A stretch of DNA of 64,000 bases from Nymphalis io (GCF_905147045.1 NC_065896.1:1761001-1825000), one strand, 5' to 3'; shown: positions 1 to 12,174, counted from the first letter of the stretch. Made by a program: numbers and translations. Notes: generated by a model not told the origin, from the sequence alone.

Positions 1-336
1 TGATAATGTAGATTTTTTGTAAGTGAAAGAATTTTTAAAATCGGTTATGTACTACTAATTTCTTTTATTTCAGTATTTTGTGTATTATTCATTTGTTTAT
101 CTTTTTTCTTACTTGTTATGTTTGAGGACTCATCGTTTTATTCGTTGTTGCTGTATATAGTATGTATTTATATCATATACTTGTAATTTTGTATGTACTG
201 ATAATATAATTTATTTATGGATGCATAATATGTGTATTTTATATTTACATTTGTTTATTGGTTTTGTTTTAATTAAATATTAATATAATTTTATTCATAC
301 CACCACCTACCTCATATCCTATCTGTAATTACTTAC
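1..336. other. AT-rich DNA, no gene seen
   Basis: No coding potential. The first 60 bases (gaaagaatttttaaaatcgg) resemble an interior segment of a dispersed repeat also present near 34,930-35,010 (gataaaataattttcaaatcgg). Confidence 0.4.
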
Positions 337-478
337 ACCGTTGGTTGCCTGGGAGAGATCGCTATGTAGCGATAAGGTCGCCATAATTGTACATTTATTT
401 AGGCAGTATACATGTTCTGTATTTTTCTCTTTGTGGTGTGGTGTACAATAAAGTATAAAGTAAAGTAAAGTACTTTTT
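337..478 (+). mobile_element. LINE 3'-end fragment, tail (AAAGT)n
   Basis: Contains gagatcgctatgtagcgata, then aaggtcgcc, a T-rich stretch, tgtacaataaag and a tandem aaagtataaagtaaagtaaa tail. The same order recurs at 39405-39560 with a different tandem tail. Shared 3' ends with short tandem tails are typical of non-LTR retrotransposons; the clade is not assigned. Confidence 0.5.
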
Positions 479-519
479 GAGTTTATCAACAAACAAATAC
501 AAATAATCAAATATTTTCT

Positions 520-960
520 TATTTATTTATTTATTTAATACTTATTGTACAACGTATAAATAATAAAAGAGTAATAGGCAACAATCAAACAACAAATGGT
601 GCGCAAAGGGGGTTACATTATACGATCTCTCACAGACAAACTTTGGTGAAAAAAGTTTTGTAAGAGAACAGGTTAAGTGCATTTACATATAATTTTTTTT
701 ATAATATAAGTAAAGTATTTGTAAATAAACGATTAAACACTATATACAAGAAAGTATATAATATGTATGATTAGATTAATATACCTCATCTGACTGATTT
801 TCATGAAAGTTGATTGATATATATTTGAATTGTGTTCATGGGAACGTTTTTTATATTATCAACTTGGTTTTAGCTTGTAGCTACTAGATGGCACTGCACA
901 TCAACTTACATACCGTCTAACAAACCACTGTGATTGGTATAAATATATATTGGTATAATT
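520..960. other. AT-rich DNA with TTTA tandem, no gene seen
   Basis: A (TTTA)n run at 519-537, otherwise unique AT-rich sequence. Confidence 0.4.
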
Positions 961-1265
961 TTACTGGTGGTAGAGCTTTGTGCAAGCTCGTCTGGGTAGG
1001 TACCACCCACTCATCAGATATTCTACCGCAAAACAGCAGTACTTGGTATTGTTGTGTTCCGGTTTGAAGGGTGAGTGAGCCAGTGTAATTACAGGCACAA
1101 GGGACATAACATCTTAGTTCCCAAGGTTGGTGGCGCATTGGTGATGTAAGCGATGGTTAACATTTTTTACATTGCCAATGTCTAAGGGCGTTTGGTGACC
1201 ACTTACCATCAGGTGGCCCAAATGCTCGTCCGCCTTCCTATACTATAAAAAAAAAAAAAAAAAAA
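961..1265 (+). mobile_element. SINE-C copy, near full length with poly(A)
   Basis: Starts tactggtggtagagctttg, contains tcatcagatattctaccgc, ccggtttgaagggtgagtga, cttagttcccaaggttggtg and cttaccatcaggtggccc, and ends tactat plus A(20). About twenty-five copies or fragments of this family occur in both orientations in the window. Poly(A) at one end sets the sense direction. Confidence 0.8.
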
Positions 1266-1281
1266 TATATTTGCATATATG

Positions 1282-1482
1282 TACATCTTAGTATCCAAGG
1301 TTGCTGGTAGATTGGTGATGTAAGGATTGTTTAATATTTCTAACGGCGTCAATGTATGTGAACTGTCTGAACTGAACTGAAATGTCTCTTGAACCTGTAG
1401 TGACACTGGCTCACTCACCCTTCCATACGGAACACAATTGGTGTTTATAGCTGTTTGGCGGTAGAATATGTGATGAGTATTA
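1282..1482. mobile_element. Decayed SINE-C fragments, two orientations
   Basis: 1286-1360 repeats 'cttagt..ccaaggttg.tgg' in plus sense; 1393-1482 carries the antisense 'cactggctcactcaccctt' and 'tgtttggcggtagaatat'. Both are diverged pieces of the family seen just upstream. Confidence 0.55.
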
Positions 1483-1649
1483 CATTTGAAACAAACAACA
1501 AACGCAATATCTCACCCCAAACGCTCTTATCGATATTATAAATATAAAAAGAGTTTGTATGCCTGTTACGTTTTCACATCTTACCTACTCAACCAAAGAT
1601 CATCTTGCTACACGTTGTTGTCAGAAGTATAGAGGACATAGTGTACCAA

Positions 1650-1682
1650 AGCCCCCCCCCCCCTCACACACACACACACGCG
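1650..1682. repeat. poly(C) followed by (CA)n microsatellite
   Basis: A run of about twelve C, then ctcacacacacacacacgcg. Confidence 0.8.
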
Positions 1683-1857
1683 GGCGAAGGTGCGGTCGGA
1701 TACTTAGTATATAAATGTAACATTAAAATCTTAATCGATACTTGTAAAAAAAGTTACTTGTGTTATAAACTAATCATTTAAACTTGGGGTCCATCCTCCA
1801 TTCTAAACACAGGTTATTCTTATAATCTAGCTAAAATGACCGGAGTACTATAATGTC

Positions 1858-2035
1858 TTACCGTAACCGTAACAGCCTGTGAATGTCCCACTGCTGGGCT
1901 AAAGGCTTCCTCTCTTCTTTTTGAGGAGAATGCTTGGAGCTTATTCCACCAAGCTGCTCCAATGCGGATCGGTAGAATACACATGTGGCAGAATTTCAGT
2001 GAAATTAGACACATGCAGGTTTCCTCAGGATGTTT
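1858..2035 (-). mobile_element. SINE-A copy, 5' half missing
   Basis: Antisense reading gives the family 3' part: cacatgtgtattctaccgat, gcagcttggtggaataagct, and gcccagcagtgggacattca then caggctgttacggttacgg. The tRNA-like head is absent, consistent with 5' truncation during target-primed reverse transcription. Confidence 0.75.
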
Positions 2036-2039
2036 TATA

Positions 2040-3335
2040 TTTATATGTTTTTATAATGTCTTGGGTAACTTCAATTATTCCATAAGTTATCTTTTGTCGT
2101 AAACTAAATAAATATATAAACCCTTATGTGATATAGATTTATTATTATTATTAAAATCCATTCGCTTTTGCGTTTTAAAATGTATCACAAAAGATATTAA
2201 ATTTAATTTTTCTCTCTAATGTCTATATAATAACCGTAAATGAAACACTCCATTATATAATATACAACCAAGTTGTAAAACCATGAGAGACCGTATCAAC
2301 TGGTAGCTAGATGGTAGCTTTCCAACTCGTTACCATTTCTAATGTCGACACAATCACCGTAATTTAAAAAATAACACTATACACGAGTTTAGCTACTTGT
2401 TAATTGTTTGTAATGTTATGTTGTTTAAAGAGGCTTAACGAGAAACAGCCGTTGCTAATTCAATGTACAATGTTCAAGAAAATATTTAATATGAAAAAAA
2501 AAAGTTATTATCATCAATATTTTTTAATAATTTTAGCTGATGGACTGGATGCATAAATCTGTACCAATGATCGCGATTTCAGACACTAAATAATTTTCAA
2601 GTTCTTAATTTATGTTTATAATTCATCTCGTGTCTCAGTTAAGGGAAACGTTGCAAGGAAACCTGCATGTCTCAACATGTGTATCCGCCAACCCGCATAG
2701 GAGCAGCGTGGTATAGGCTCCAAACAGACAGCTTGTTTGGAGCCTTTTTGCTAAGAATATGTCGAAACTTTAAAAAAGTACTAAAAATTGTCAATGATCT
2801 CATCTTGATATCTTTCCTATTACAGTATTCACAGTATTGTATTGAGAGTCCGCTCGAGGCTACGTGTGAGTAAGGTCTATGTCAATTACCTCAATGACAA
2901 TTGATACATTATTAGTATATAAACAAAGACCAATAATAACAATAAAACACTTTTACTTTCCATAATTTTACTCAGTGAAAAAACTCAGTGAAAAACCATT
3001 GTATTACCAGTTAAGTAAATTGTTTTATTTCGCAATTTTAAATTATTATTTTTTTAATAATCGACTTTCGAGCCACGTATCTGTGGTAGATTTTTGACAA
3101 TCAATAACAAAGTGTAATGCTTCTTTGTAAATATAGATATAACTAACAGCTGTTAAAACATATCTATAAGTATATAATATATAAAGCCTGAAACAATCCA
3201 CATACTCGTTTACTTGCAACGTAAAAACTTATGTTATGTTCCGTTCAGTTCTCTAAATACACGTACTTAATTAAACACACGATGCTTTTTTTCTTTTTTT
3301 TTCTTATATAGCGTTTATGAGCAGTTTAAATCAAA
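2040..3335. other. AT-rich DNA, no gene seen
   Basis: No supported exon, RNA gene or strong repeat. A short SINE-A remnant (aaggaaacctgcatgt, 2655-2710) is embedded. Confidence 0.4.
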
Positions 3336-3336
3336 T

Positions 3337-3470
3337 CATAATATTTTATTCAACATAGAATCATTACACTTACTTATTGTTTGTCAAATTAGAAACTACC
3401 AGCGGTTCGGAAAAGAAATACTCTGACTTGAGAAGAACCGGCGTAACTCAGCGAGTATTGTTGACCCTTT
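3337..3470 (-). repeat. Dispersed repeat with 'agaagaaccggc' motif
   Basis: Reads ttattcaacatagaatcatt, accagcggttcgga and gagaagaaccggcgtaactc. Pieces recur at 6722-6765 (agaagaaccggtaagaaact) and 34165-34190 (ctttattcaatatagaagcg). Antisense ends in AATAAA-like sequence, so a retroposon 3' end is plausible. Confidence 0.45.
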
Positions 3471-3623
3471 AAACGGATACAAAGCAAATGTTTGGCGTTA
3501 GAATTCATGATAAGTGCATTAATCTTTACCGACATTTGTATGAAAATAAATCACTAAAACATAGCGAACAATCATCTAGCGATGAAGTTCCTTTTATTCG
3601 CAATAATTAAATATAATAATAAC

Positions 3624-3868
3624 AATAATATCCTGGGACATTATTCACACACGGCTGATCCCAAACTAAGCAGAGCTTGTACGATGGAAACTAGACAACT
3701 GATATACTACATTTCTTTTGTAAATACATACTAATATAGATAATTACATCCAGACTCAGGACAAACAGACATGTTAATGCACACAAATGTCTGTCCTGGG
3801 TGGAAATCGAACCCACAACCTTTGGCGTGAAAGGCAAGTATCTACCAACCACGTCAACGGCACGTCAA
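3624..3868 (-). mobile_element. SINE-D copy, tRNA-headed
   Basis: Antisense begins with a tRNA-like head (tggttggtagatacttgcct as A-box region; gtgggttcgatttcc as B box), then caggacagacatttgtg, and ends in gataatgtcccaggat-like sequence. Direct repeats AATAATAAC flank it (3615-3623, 3869-3877), though low in complexity. Confidence 0.7.
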
Positions 3869-3879
3869 AATAATAACAC

Positions 3880-4262
3880 TATTAAAAAAAACAGATACAC
3901 AGATCGACTCGTTTATTTATCTGGTTTTTTTTATTTCTGATTCACCAAAGTAGTGTCCCATAAAGCTAATTGAATACCCATGTCAGAAGGAAGTACCCCA
4001 TCGGTCGTGGGAAACTTAACGACGAACAATTGTTGAAACTGTTAGGCGGAGGTCATCGAATTCAATTCTTCTACTTCAAAGTACCTTTGATTTAAAAAAG
4101 TATTTGCTTTACGAACATTACAGTTTTGTAAATGGAAAAATTTTATTTATCAGCTACCCGGTATGCAATACAATAAAGGATTATATAGATAAAAAAGTGT
4201 GAAGTTAGTAATCATCGATTTCCATGCAGGATAAATAATAATTAAGATGTATTTAATGATCT
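3880..4262. other. AT-rich DNA, no gene seen
   Basis: Nothing beyond unique AT-rich sequence. Confidence 0.4.
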
Positions 4263-4264
4263 AA

Positions 4265-4508
4265 GTTTTTTTATAGAATAGGTTGGCGGACGAGCATATG
4301 GGCCACCTGATGGTAAGTGGTCACCAACGCTCATAGACTTTGGCATTGTAAGAAATGTTAACACAATTAATAAATTAACAAAAATCATCACAACAAAAAT
4401 GTAATTACACTGGCTCACTCACCCTTAAAACCGAAACACAACAATACCAAGTACTGCTGTTTTGGGGTAGAATATCTGATGAGTGGATGGTACCTACCCA
4501 GACGACTT
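4265..4508 (-). mobile_element. SINE-C copy
   Basis: Plus strand reads tttttttatagaataggttg, ggccacctgatggtaagtgg, cactggctcactcaccctta and ggtacctacccagacga: the family in antisense with an internal change around 4350-4400. Confidence 0.75.
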
Positions 4509-4817
4509 TCTCGATAGAATTTAAATTCCGAATCGGCGGTAGCGTTTAATTTAATTCAATATTGAATAACTACGATTTAAAAGTTCTCGGAAAAGACTCA
4601 TTGTTTATTTTGATTTTATTCGAATTGGTTTTTTTAACAGTTTTAATAGTACCCGCAAGCCACCTTTACGAAGTAAGTTGAACTATTAATAATTAATGTA
4701 CAACGTATCTTTATATATACAGATATTGAACAGTACTATAATATAATATATTTTATAAAGAAAGATACGGTAATCCACCAAACGATAAACGATAATATTA
4801 TATTTGTTATCTCTATA

Positions 4818-5123
4818 AGTAACAGCCTGTTAATGTCCCACTGCTGGGCTAAGGCCTCCTCTCCCTTTTGAGGAGAAGGTTTGGAGCTTATTCCACCACG
4901 CTGCTCCAATGCGAGTTGGTAGAATACACATGTGGCATAATTTCAATGAAATTAGACACATGCAGGTTTCCTCACGATGTTTTCCTTCACCGTCAAGCAC
5001 GAGATGAATTATAATCACAAATCACAAATTAAGCACATGAAAATTCAGTGGTGCTTGCCCGGGTTTGAACCCACGATCGTCAGTTAAGATTCACGCGTTC
5101 TAACCACTAGGCCATCTCGGCTT
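4818..5123 (-). mobile_element. SINE-A, full length, with target-site duplication
   Basis: Antisense has the tRNA-like head (gagatggcctagtggttag; gggttcaaacccgggcaagc) and the full body and tail. Exact 11-bp direct repeats TTATCTCTATA flank it at 4807-4817 and 5124-5134. Confidence 0.88.
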
Positions 5124-5284
5124 TTATCTCTATACCAAGACAGAAAAGCAAGGATTAGACACGCCGCAGAAGTGTTGTCCCTTAACCCGTAACTAACCAA
5201 TCGACATTCCCAACCGGTAGCAGTCTCACGTAGAATAGGACAAACATGACTGATTGATGACTTCTTAAATGACAACAAGATATA

Positions 5285-5446
5285 CACTAGCTAACTTACT
5301 CGGCTTCGCACAGGTTGAAAAAGGTAACATTACATGTTATCTTTTGAGCCAGGAACTTTCACGGGCGTACGCAACTGACTAAAGTTTACCTAAGTCCTGC
5401 CTCTCTCCTCTATAACTTGCGGCAAAGCCGCGGGCGAATTACTAGT
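5285..5446 (+). mobile_element. Helitron-like 3' end
   Basis: Ends with a 5-bp GC stem (gcggc aaa gccgc, 5419-5431), 10 bases, then CTAG at 5442-5445 followed by T. Hairpin plus CTRR immediately before T is the classical Helitron 3' terminus. The 5' end is not defined; no Rep/helicase is present. Confidence 0.45.
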
Positions 5447-5601
5447 ATAAAATAAGTATTATATATTGTAAGTGTATCTTTACAAACAATAAACAAAAAA
5501 TAAGAATAGCAATATTAAATACGTATTCATAATAGAACTAGTGCTTTACCCGCTGTTTTGCTTGGGTTATTTATTATATTATGATTATATATATTATTAT
5601 A

Positions 5602-5803
5602 TAGTCGAGACCGCCTAGTGATTAGAACGCGTGAATCTTAACCGATGATCGTGAGTTCACCGGGCAAGCACCACTAAATTTTTATATGCTTAATTTGTGT
5701 TTATAATTCATATCGTGCTTAACGGTGAAGGAAAACGTCGTGAGGAAAGGATGTGTCTAATTTCATTGAAATTATGCCACATGTGTATTCTACCAACCTG
5801 CAT
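5602..5803 (+). mobile_element. SINE-A left part, split by SINE-C
   Basis: Head (gaccgcctagtgattagaac), body and 'attctaccaacctgca' are present; the element then stops at a T run and resumes at 6101 with 'tggagcagcgtggtgg'. Confidence 0.85.
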
Positions 5804-6100
5804 TTTTTTTTTTTTTTATAGAATAGGTAGGCGGACGAGCATATGGGCCACCTGATGGTAAGTGGTCACCAACGCTCTTAGACATTGGCATTGTAAGAAA
5901 TGTCAACCATCGCTTACATATCCAATGCGCCACCAACCTTGGGAACTAAGATTTTATGTCCCTTGTGCCTGTAATTACACTGGCTCACTCACCCTTCAAA
6001 CCGGAACACAACAATATCAAGTATTGCTGTTTTGCGGTAGAATATCTGATGAGTGGGTGGTACCTACCCAGACGAGCTTGCACAAAGCTCTACCACCAGT
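5804..6100 (-). mobile_element. SINE-C inserted inside SINE-A
   Basis: T run, atagaataggtaggcggacg ... gcttgcacaaagctctacca. Nearly full length and closer to the family consensus than older copies. It interrupts a SINE-A exactly between its conserved 'ccgcat' and 'tggagcagc'. Confidence 0.88.
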
Positions 6101-6190
6101 ATGGAGCAGCGTGGTGGAATAAGCTCCAAACCTTCTCCTTAAAAGGGAGAGGAGGCCTTAGTCCAGCAGTGGGACATTAACGTGCTGTTA
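6101..6190 (+). mobile_element. SINE-A right part
   Basis: gagcagcgtggtggaataag ... gaggccttagtccagcagtg ... gtgctgttac completes the split copy that starts at 5602. Confidence 0.85.
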
Positions 6191-6194
6191 CTGT

Positions 6195-7960
6195 ACTATA
6201 TAGATTACATTGAAGTCATATGGAGAGCCCTTTTAAGCATAGACAGTCCAACGTTACCTGTCAATCAATTATTTCTAATTTTCGTCCTAGTTCTATACTC
6301 ATTGAATTTATCTCTACGCCAGATAATCATACTTTAACTCATAAGCTAACAACATTTTGCATTCAAAAAAATTAATTTGCATGACTCATAATTTTTTTTT
6401 TTTGAAGGCAACGTGCCTTTGCTTCATTTAAGTTGAATGCGAAAGCGCGGGATATACTCGGCAAATCAATTAAATCTAGTGTATAATTAAACCAAATTTG
6501 AGAGATAAAAAGTTCCATGCGGTACTTGAGACCTAGTTTAGTTAAATGGCTTAAACACGGAACCGAAATTTTATAAGAAATACCAATCAAATTTGATAAA
6601 AAATGTATTAATTTAAATACATTGACATCGGAAGTACTGAACTATAGAATTTTAAAGTATTTTTCTTTATTTTATAATAGTCATGTTGCAGTATTGAATT
6701 CAATGTAAATCCACATAAATGTAGATTCTACTAAGAAGAACCGGTAAGAAACTCCGTAGTTAATCTTTTTTATACTTTTAATTACACAGTAAATCAAATA
6801 CAATTAAATTTATACATATACAATGGAAATTAACGAATACCATCCCCACGGATTCATGAATAACAGTTAGTACCAATATTACCAGAAAGAGTCATTTATT
6901 GTGTGGTATCACCTCATGGTATATTATTTTCTAGTTAAACCCGCGCGGATGGTTATTCTACTTAACATATTTTTCTAAGGTATGAACTACCCAACCGAAC
7001 GGTATCTACATTATGTTGTAACATTACATTATACTGAATTATAAGTCTAGTTTACTTTATCATAAGGGTAATAATTCTTTGAAATTATGCATTTATTAAC
7101 GAAAAAAACTCATACAGTTATCGTAATCGTTATTTTTATAGAAATAAGAACGATATGCTTAAAAATTTAGGTCAATGACCTACCGTTACTATGATTTTGT
7201 TTATGGAATAATTATACTAATATTGTAACTCGTAATGATTGTAAAATATTTATTATCATATCATTATCATCTTCAATTGAAGTATTAAGTATAGGTGTAT
7301 ATGAAAACTAGAAGTGTATCCAATACAATAATAATAGACAATCTAGATTTTTTATTCTGGTTCTTCACAAACTTATATAGAAAATATAATAGAGATCTAG
7401 TTCCGCAGATGCGCTAACTTGAACCTCACTGTAATTATATTTTTTTATGTAGCTAGTTTTTTTCTCGCTGGAAAAATACATCAATGCCTTTCTAAAATTA
7501 AGGTGTCTTATGTGAGACTTACGCACCAGAATACCTACTAAAAAAACCAATGGTATCCAATCCGTCCCTTCGGGAATCATACGGAATTACTTGCGCTTTA
7601 AGAACAGTAAGATTAGTAAATAGTCGTTTGTTATTATCGATTAGGAATCGAGTCTTATTCATTACTCATGATTTTAAGTCATTATATATTAATAAGATAT
7701 GTTGTTATGATTATTCTACCATAGTAACCTTCACTTCACGCCCACCAGAACATTGACATCCGTCTATGGTTATGCAAATTGCGAAATGGTCATCCCGTTG
7801 AGATTTTTCTTTTGTGTTAATATGACAAATGCCCGAATATCAACAATAACGTCAACGTATTCGGGTTTTACCTTTCAAAGCAAAAGTCTTCGATCGGTGT
7901 CTATTTATTATCAGATGAAGTTCCTGAAATGTTTATTAATAATGAGAAGAACAAATATTA
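6195..7960. other. AT-rich DNA, no gene seen
   Basis: No supported exon. A dispersed-repeat piece sits at 6722-6765. Confidence 0.4.
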
Positions 7961-7965
7961 TATTA

Positions 7966-8032
7966 ATGGTAAGTGGTTACCATTGTGTTTGACGTTGACA
8001 TTGTAAGATGGCTTATGTCCCCTTTCCCTTTT
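7966..8032 (-). mobile_element. SINE-C remnant
   Basis: ggtaagtggttaccattgtg, gacattgtaag and cttatgtccccttt match the antisense family in order but with decay. Confidence 0.4.
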
Positions 8033-8034
8033 AG

Positions 8035-9100
8035 TAACAATAGCTAATTCGCCTTTCATATTGAAATAAATTACTAAAAGACGTGAATTCTTGACGAATA
8101 CAAGAATATCGAAAATATTGATATCTGCAATGCAACTATTTGTTCAATTACATATAAACTACTTTTACTTGAAGGCTACTCTGTAAGAACAAATTCGAAA
8201 CTAACGAATTTGATATGCGACATTGACCATAATAATTATAAGATATCAAGAATACACTCACCGAAATAGTATATCATGTCATCATAAGTCGGTTGTCAAA
8301 TTTCACGTGTGAGAAATGAAGTTCTTACAAAGAATACTATTGTTCTAATTGTTACTAATTTTTCTATAAAATCATTACAGTTCGACATGACATGAATGAA
8401 AACATTTTCCTTTACTGAATGCAAGTCCATTATTTGAAGAAACAGTTAAATTCTCTTTCAATAGATATTTTATAAATGTAGAGGTAACAACAGGGCAAAA
8501 CCATCCATCAATATCGACTTATTACAATTATGTTAGAAAAATCATACTTTGTGTTCGCTCATCCAATCAAAATACCAGAATACTTTCGCCGTAATAAATT
8601 TGCTATTCAATTATCACTCTTATTGCGGTATCATAGAATTTATTCGTTAAAACTCAATGGTCTGTTTCCATGTGATGATTGTTACATACTTTGACTTTTA
8701 GAAAATTCACTTATGAGTGTGTACCCCGCTAATTGTACCTCACCATTTACTAATATAAAGGTAGCTACTGTCACCATCAGTGAAATTATAGTTTGTCAAC
8801 TGATTTGATTTGAAATCGTATGTATGAAAATCACACGTCTAGTGACACTTGTTAAAAAATTAGTTAACATGAAAATGACAACTCAGGCCAAAACTCGACT
8901 ATTAATATAGTCAACCTCTTACTATTGGTATTGTCAACGTCTTGCCTCGTCAATGTGGATATGGACCTTTTCGCCTGCCTTTTTATAAATGGGATGACTG
9001 TTAACTTTATCTTATTTATTAACTTTTACCTATAAACATAGTCAATTTTAAAACCATTAATTGTTCCTTGCGATTAATACGCCACTAATCATACAATCGA
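8035..9100. other. AT-rich DNA, no gene seen
   Basis: No supported feature. Confidence 0.4.
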
Positions 9101-9101
9101 C

Positions 9102-9270
9102 CTTTTTTTCTTTTTTATGCTATAGTTAGGGGACGAGCAAATGAGCCATCTGATGGTAAGATATTTTAACCATACCTGACATCGCCAACGCGCCACCAAC
9201 CTTGGGTGTTATGTTTTCTGCCTGTTACAATGGCACTCTCACCGTTCAAACCGGAACGCAAAAATACTTT
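9102..9270 (-). mobile_element. Older SINE-C, left part, split by a younger SINE-C
   Basis: Antisense family blocks (ggacgagcaaatgagccatc; cgccaccaaccttgggtgtt; accgttcaaaccggaacgca) with internal deletions, ending at caaaaatact, and resuming at 9563. Confidence 0.75.
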
Positions 9271-9562
9271 TTTTACTGATGGTAGAGCTTTGTGCAAGCT
9301 CGTCTGGGTAGGTACCACCCACTCATCAGATATTCTACCGCATAACAGCTGTACTTGGTATTGTTGTGTTCCGGTTTGAAGGGTGAGTGAGCCAGTGTAA
9401 TTACAGGCACAAGGGACATAACATCTTAGTTCCCAAGGTTGATGGCGCATTGGTGATGTAAGCGATGGTTAACATTTCTTACAATGCCAATGACTAAGGG
9501 CGTTTGGTGACCACTTAGCATCAGGTGACCCATATGCTCGTCCGCCTTCCTATTCTATATAA
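9271..9562 (+). mobile_element. Younger SINE-C nested in SINE-C
   Basis: ttactgatggtagagctttg ... cgtccgccttcctattctat plus poly(A). Flanked by AAAAATACT at both junctions (about 9262-9270 and 9565-9573), so it inserted into the older opposite-strand copy. Confidence 0.82.
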
Positions 9563-9662
9563 AAAAAAATACTAAGACTAAGTATTGCTGTTAAGCGGTA
9601 GAGTATCTAATGAGTGGGTGATACCTACCCAAACGAGCTTGCAGCAAGTCCTACCGTCTTGA
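9563..9662 (-). mobile_element. Older SINE-C, right part
   Basis: aagtattgctgttaagcggt, gagtgggtgatacctaccca and cgagcttgcagcaag continue the minus copy from 9270. Confidence 0.75.
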
Positions 9663-9664
9663 AA

Positions 9665-10045
9665 ATGCTTTTATATCTCTCATGCTTAATTTATAATATT
9701 TCTCTAACCATTTAAATTGAAACATCAAAATATACAGAACTGTTTGTCAACAGATTAACTAAGTAGGTTATAACACAGAGTTTGCAAGTAGGGCCTATCA
9801 CTTGTAAGAGTAATTATAATTAAAAATTTAAATATAATAATATGATACGATAGAAAATTATAAACAAGATGCCATTAAGCTTTACGACTACGTTAGTGAC
9901 GCCTTGCATAACGAATCTTGATATGATGCCTGTATTGGGTCTTTAGTCTTACGCCTGTAACATGTGTGTGATTATAGTGTAGAGTTGATAACGTAACATT
10001 TTTATTCATGAAATAAATTAAAAAACTTAATCAATTTCGATCGAG
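9665..10045. other. AT-rich DNA, no gene seen
   Basis: No supported feature. Confidence 0.4.
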
Positions 10046-10347
10046 AATCGAGATGGCCCTGTGGTAAGAACGCGTGAATCTTAACCGATGATCGTGGGTT
10101 CAAACCCGGGCAAGCACCACTGAATTTTCATGTAATTAATTTGTGATTATAATTCATCTCGTGCTTTACGGTGAAGGAAAACATCGTGAGGAAACCTGCA
10201 TGTGTCTAATTTCACTGAAATTCTGCCACATGTGAATTCTACCAACCCGCATTGGAGCAGCGTGGTGGAATAAGCTCTAAACCTTCTCCTCAAAAAGAGG
10301 AGAGGAGGCCTTTAGCCCAGCAGTGGGACATTCACAGGCTGTTACGG
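10038..10347 (+). mobile_element. SINE-A, full length, with target-site duplication
   Basis: Head (gagatggccctgtggtaaga; gggttcaaacccgggcaagc), body and tail (gcccagcagtgggacattca, caggctgttacgg). Direct repeats AATCAATTT at 10029-10037 and 10348-10356. Confidence 0.87.
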
Positions 10348-10417
10348 AATCAATTTTATATTAATTGTATGTCACTTCTCTTAAGGCCGTTAGACTAATT
10401 TTTGTGTAAAAAAAGTA

Positions 10418-10692
10418 AAGTAAATGCTCAACTGCTGAACTAAGGCTTCCTCTAATTTTTGAGGAGAAGGTTTGGAGTTTATTCTACCACGCTGCAACCA
10501 TGCGAATTGGTAGAACACACAAGTGGCAATTTTACATCGGACATTACATGCAGGTTTCATCACGATGTTGTTCTTCACCGCCGAACACGAGATTAATTAT
10601 AAGCACAAATAAAGCACTTGAAAGTAAAGCGGTTTCCCTGGGTTTGACCCGCAATCTTCGGTTAAGATTCATGCGATCTAGCCACTGGGATA
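10418..10692 (-). mobile_element. Older SINE-A copy
   Basis: Antisense blocks: ctgctgaactaaggcttcct, ttgaggagaaggtttggagt, accacgctgc, catgcaggtttcatcacgat, and a decayed head (cggttaagattcatgcgatc). It lies 70 bp from an intact plus-strand copy, making an inverted pair. Confidence 0.75.
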
Positions 10693-10694
10693 CA

Positions 10695-11838
10695 TAATTG
10701 GGATAAACAATTCTCTTACGCAGATCATTTTGTGAACAGTTTGTTTCCATTCCATTGGATATTATTCTTGTTACACCGTAAGTGTCAATGAATGTATAAA
10801 TGGTGATTCTCAAGAACCAAATGTTAATATATCTGTCTTACAAATGATTTTTATAGTTATTTATTAAATGTAAACAGAATGCAACGTTATCTCTATATTT
10901 TATTTATTTGTTTATGTTATGAATTCTTGAAATCGCTTCAATCTATTCATAATTTAAATAAAATGTGCCTGCAAACGGCAAAGTCATCTCAAGTAATGAT
11001 TACTTATTCAATATTAAAAGAAAAAGTCCATCCAAGTATTTCCATCGGACGTAAATAATAAATATAAAAAAAAAAAAAAACAAAATTAATAAATCGATTG
11101 CTGCATGCGATAGTCAAAACAATTTGAAATTGTATATAACTTGAAGCAATTGTAATGAATCATATAGAGTTCCGCAAAGTCCTTTAGTAGATCCTTTATT
11201 GTAATTTATTTATATTTATGACTGAAGATTAAGTCCAGGGCAGAAATTACATCGATAGAAAATATTTAATTAAAAATCGAAATACTTTTTTCTTACGTTA
11301 TATTCAATCGCATATAAACGACATATCGCGTGAGATAGTAAAGAATAATTAACAAGAACGGAAACTTATAAATCTTCGCATATTGAATCCATGCGATTCA
11401 TCTGTATTCAGAACACTTTCTAAATTCATAGCATTGTGTGTGATCGTGATGGTATTCATATCGAAGTAGATTTAATTAATGATAAAACTTCCAATTCCCG
11501 TTTATTTAAAAGTTACGTAAAATCTTAAACGGTATCATAAAAAAGCATTGAGATACGATACTATGAACACTGTTATAGTAGAGAAATTTACCATTATACT
11601 TATACATACTTTAACTTTGACTGTTATTTACTCAAGTCATCTAATGTGTTAAGCGTTATGTAAATTGTAATTGTGTTACATAATACCAAACATTTAATCG
11701 TGTGTCAATTTTAATGAAATTGCTAACATTAATTAAATTATTTTTCAGTTATACAATAAAAGTTAAAATAAATTAAACCAATTTGGTTCCAAAATATTAA
11801 AGATTATTTTTAGTCTATACCTTTGATAAGAACTGTAT
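10695..11838. other. AT-rich DNA, no gene seen
   Basis: Only unique AT-rich DNA, with an A run at 11067-11082. Confidence 0.4.
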
Positions 11839-11849
11839 TATATAAAGTT

Positions 11850-12159
11850 CTATGTTCATGTAGCCAAGATGGCCCAGTGGTAAGAACGCGTGAATCTTAA
11901 CTGATGATCGTGGGTTCAAACCCGGGCAAGCACCACTGAATTTTCATGTGCTTAATTTGTGATTATAATTAATCTCGTGCTTTACGGTGAAGGAAAACAT
12001 CGTGAGAAAACCTGAATGTGTCTAATTTTACTGATATTCTGCCACATGTGTATTCCACCAACCCGCATTGGAGCATCGTGGTGGAGTAAGCTCCATACCT
12101 TCTCCTCAAAAAGGGAGAGGAGGCCTTAGCCCAGCAGCAGGACATTCACAGGCTGTTAC
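11850..12159 (+). mobile_element. SINE-A, full length, with target-site duplication
   Basis: Head agatggcccagtggtaagaa and gggttcaaacccgggcaagc; tail gcccagcagcaggacattca, ggctgttac. Direct repeats TATATAAAGTT at 11839-11849 and 12160-12170. About ten bases (ctatgttcat) precede the head inside the duplication. Confidence 0.87.
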
Positions 12160-12174
12160 TATATAAAGTTTCGT

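Noticed and set aside
5862..6180. Repeated peptides of 60-115 residues containing CACNYTGSLTLQTGTQQYQV as a gene family
   Set aside because: They lie on the antisense strand of SINE-C copies, appear wherever a young copy occurs, and break in older ones.
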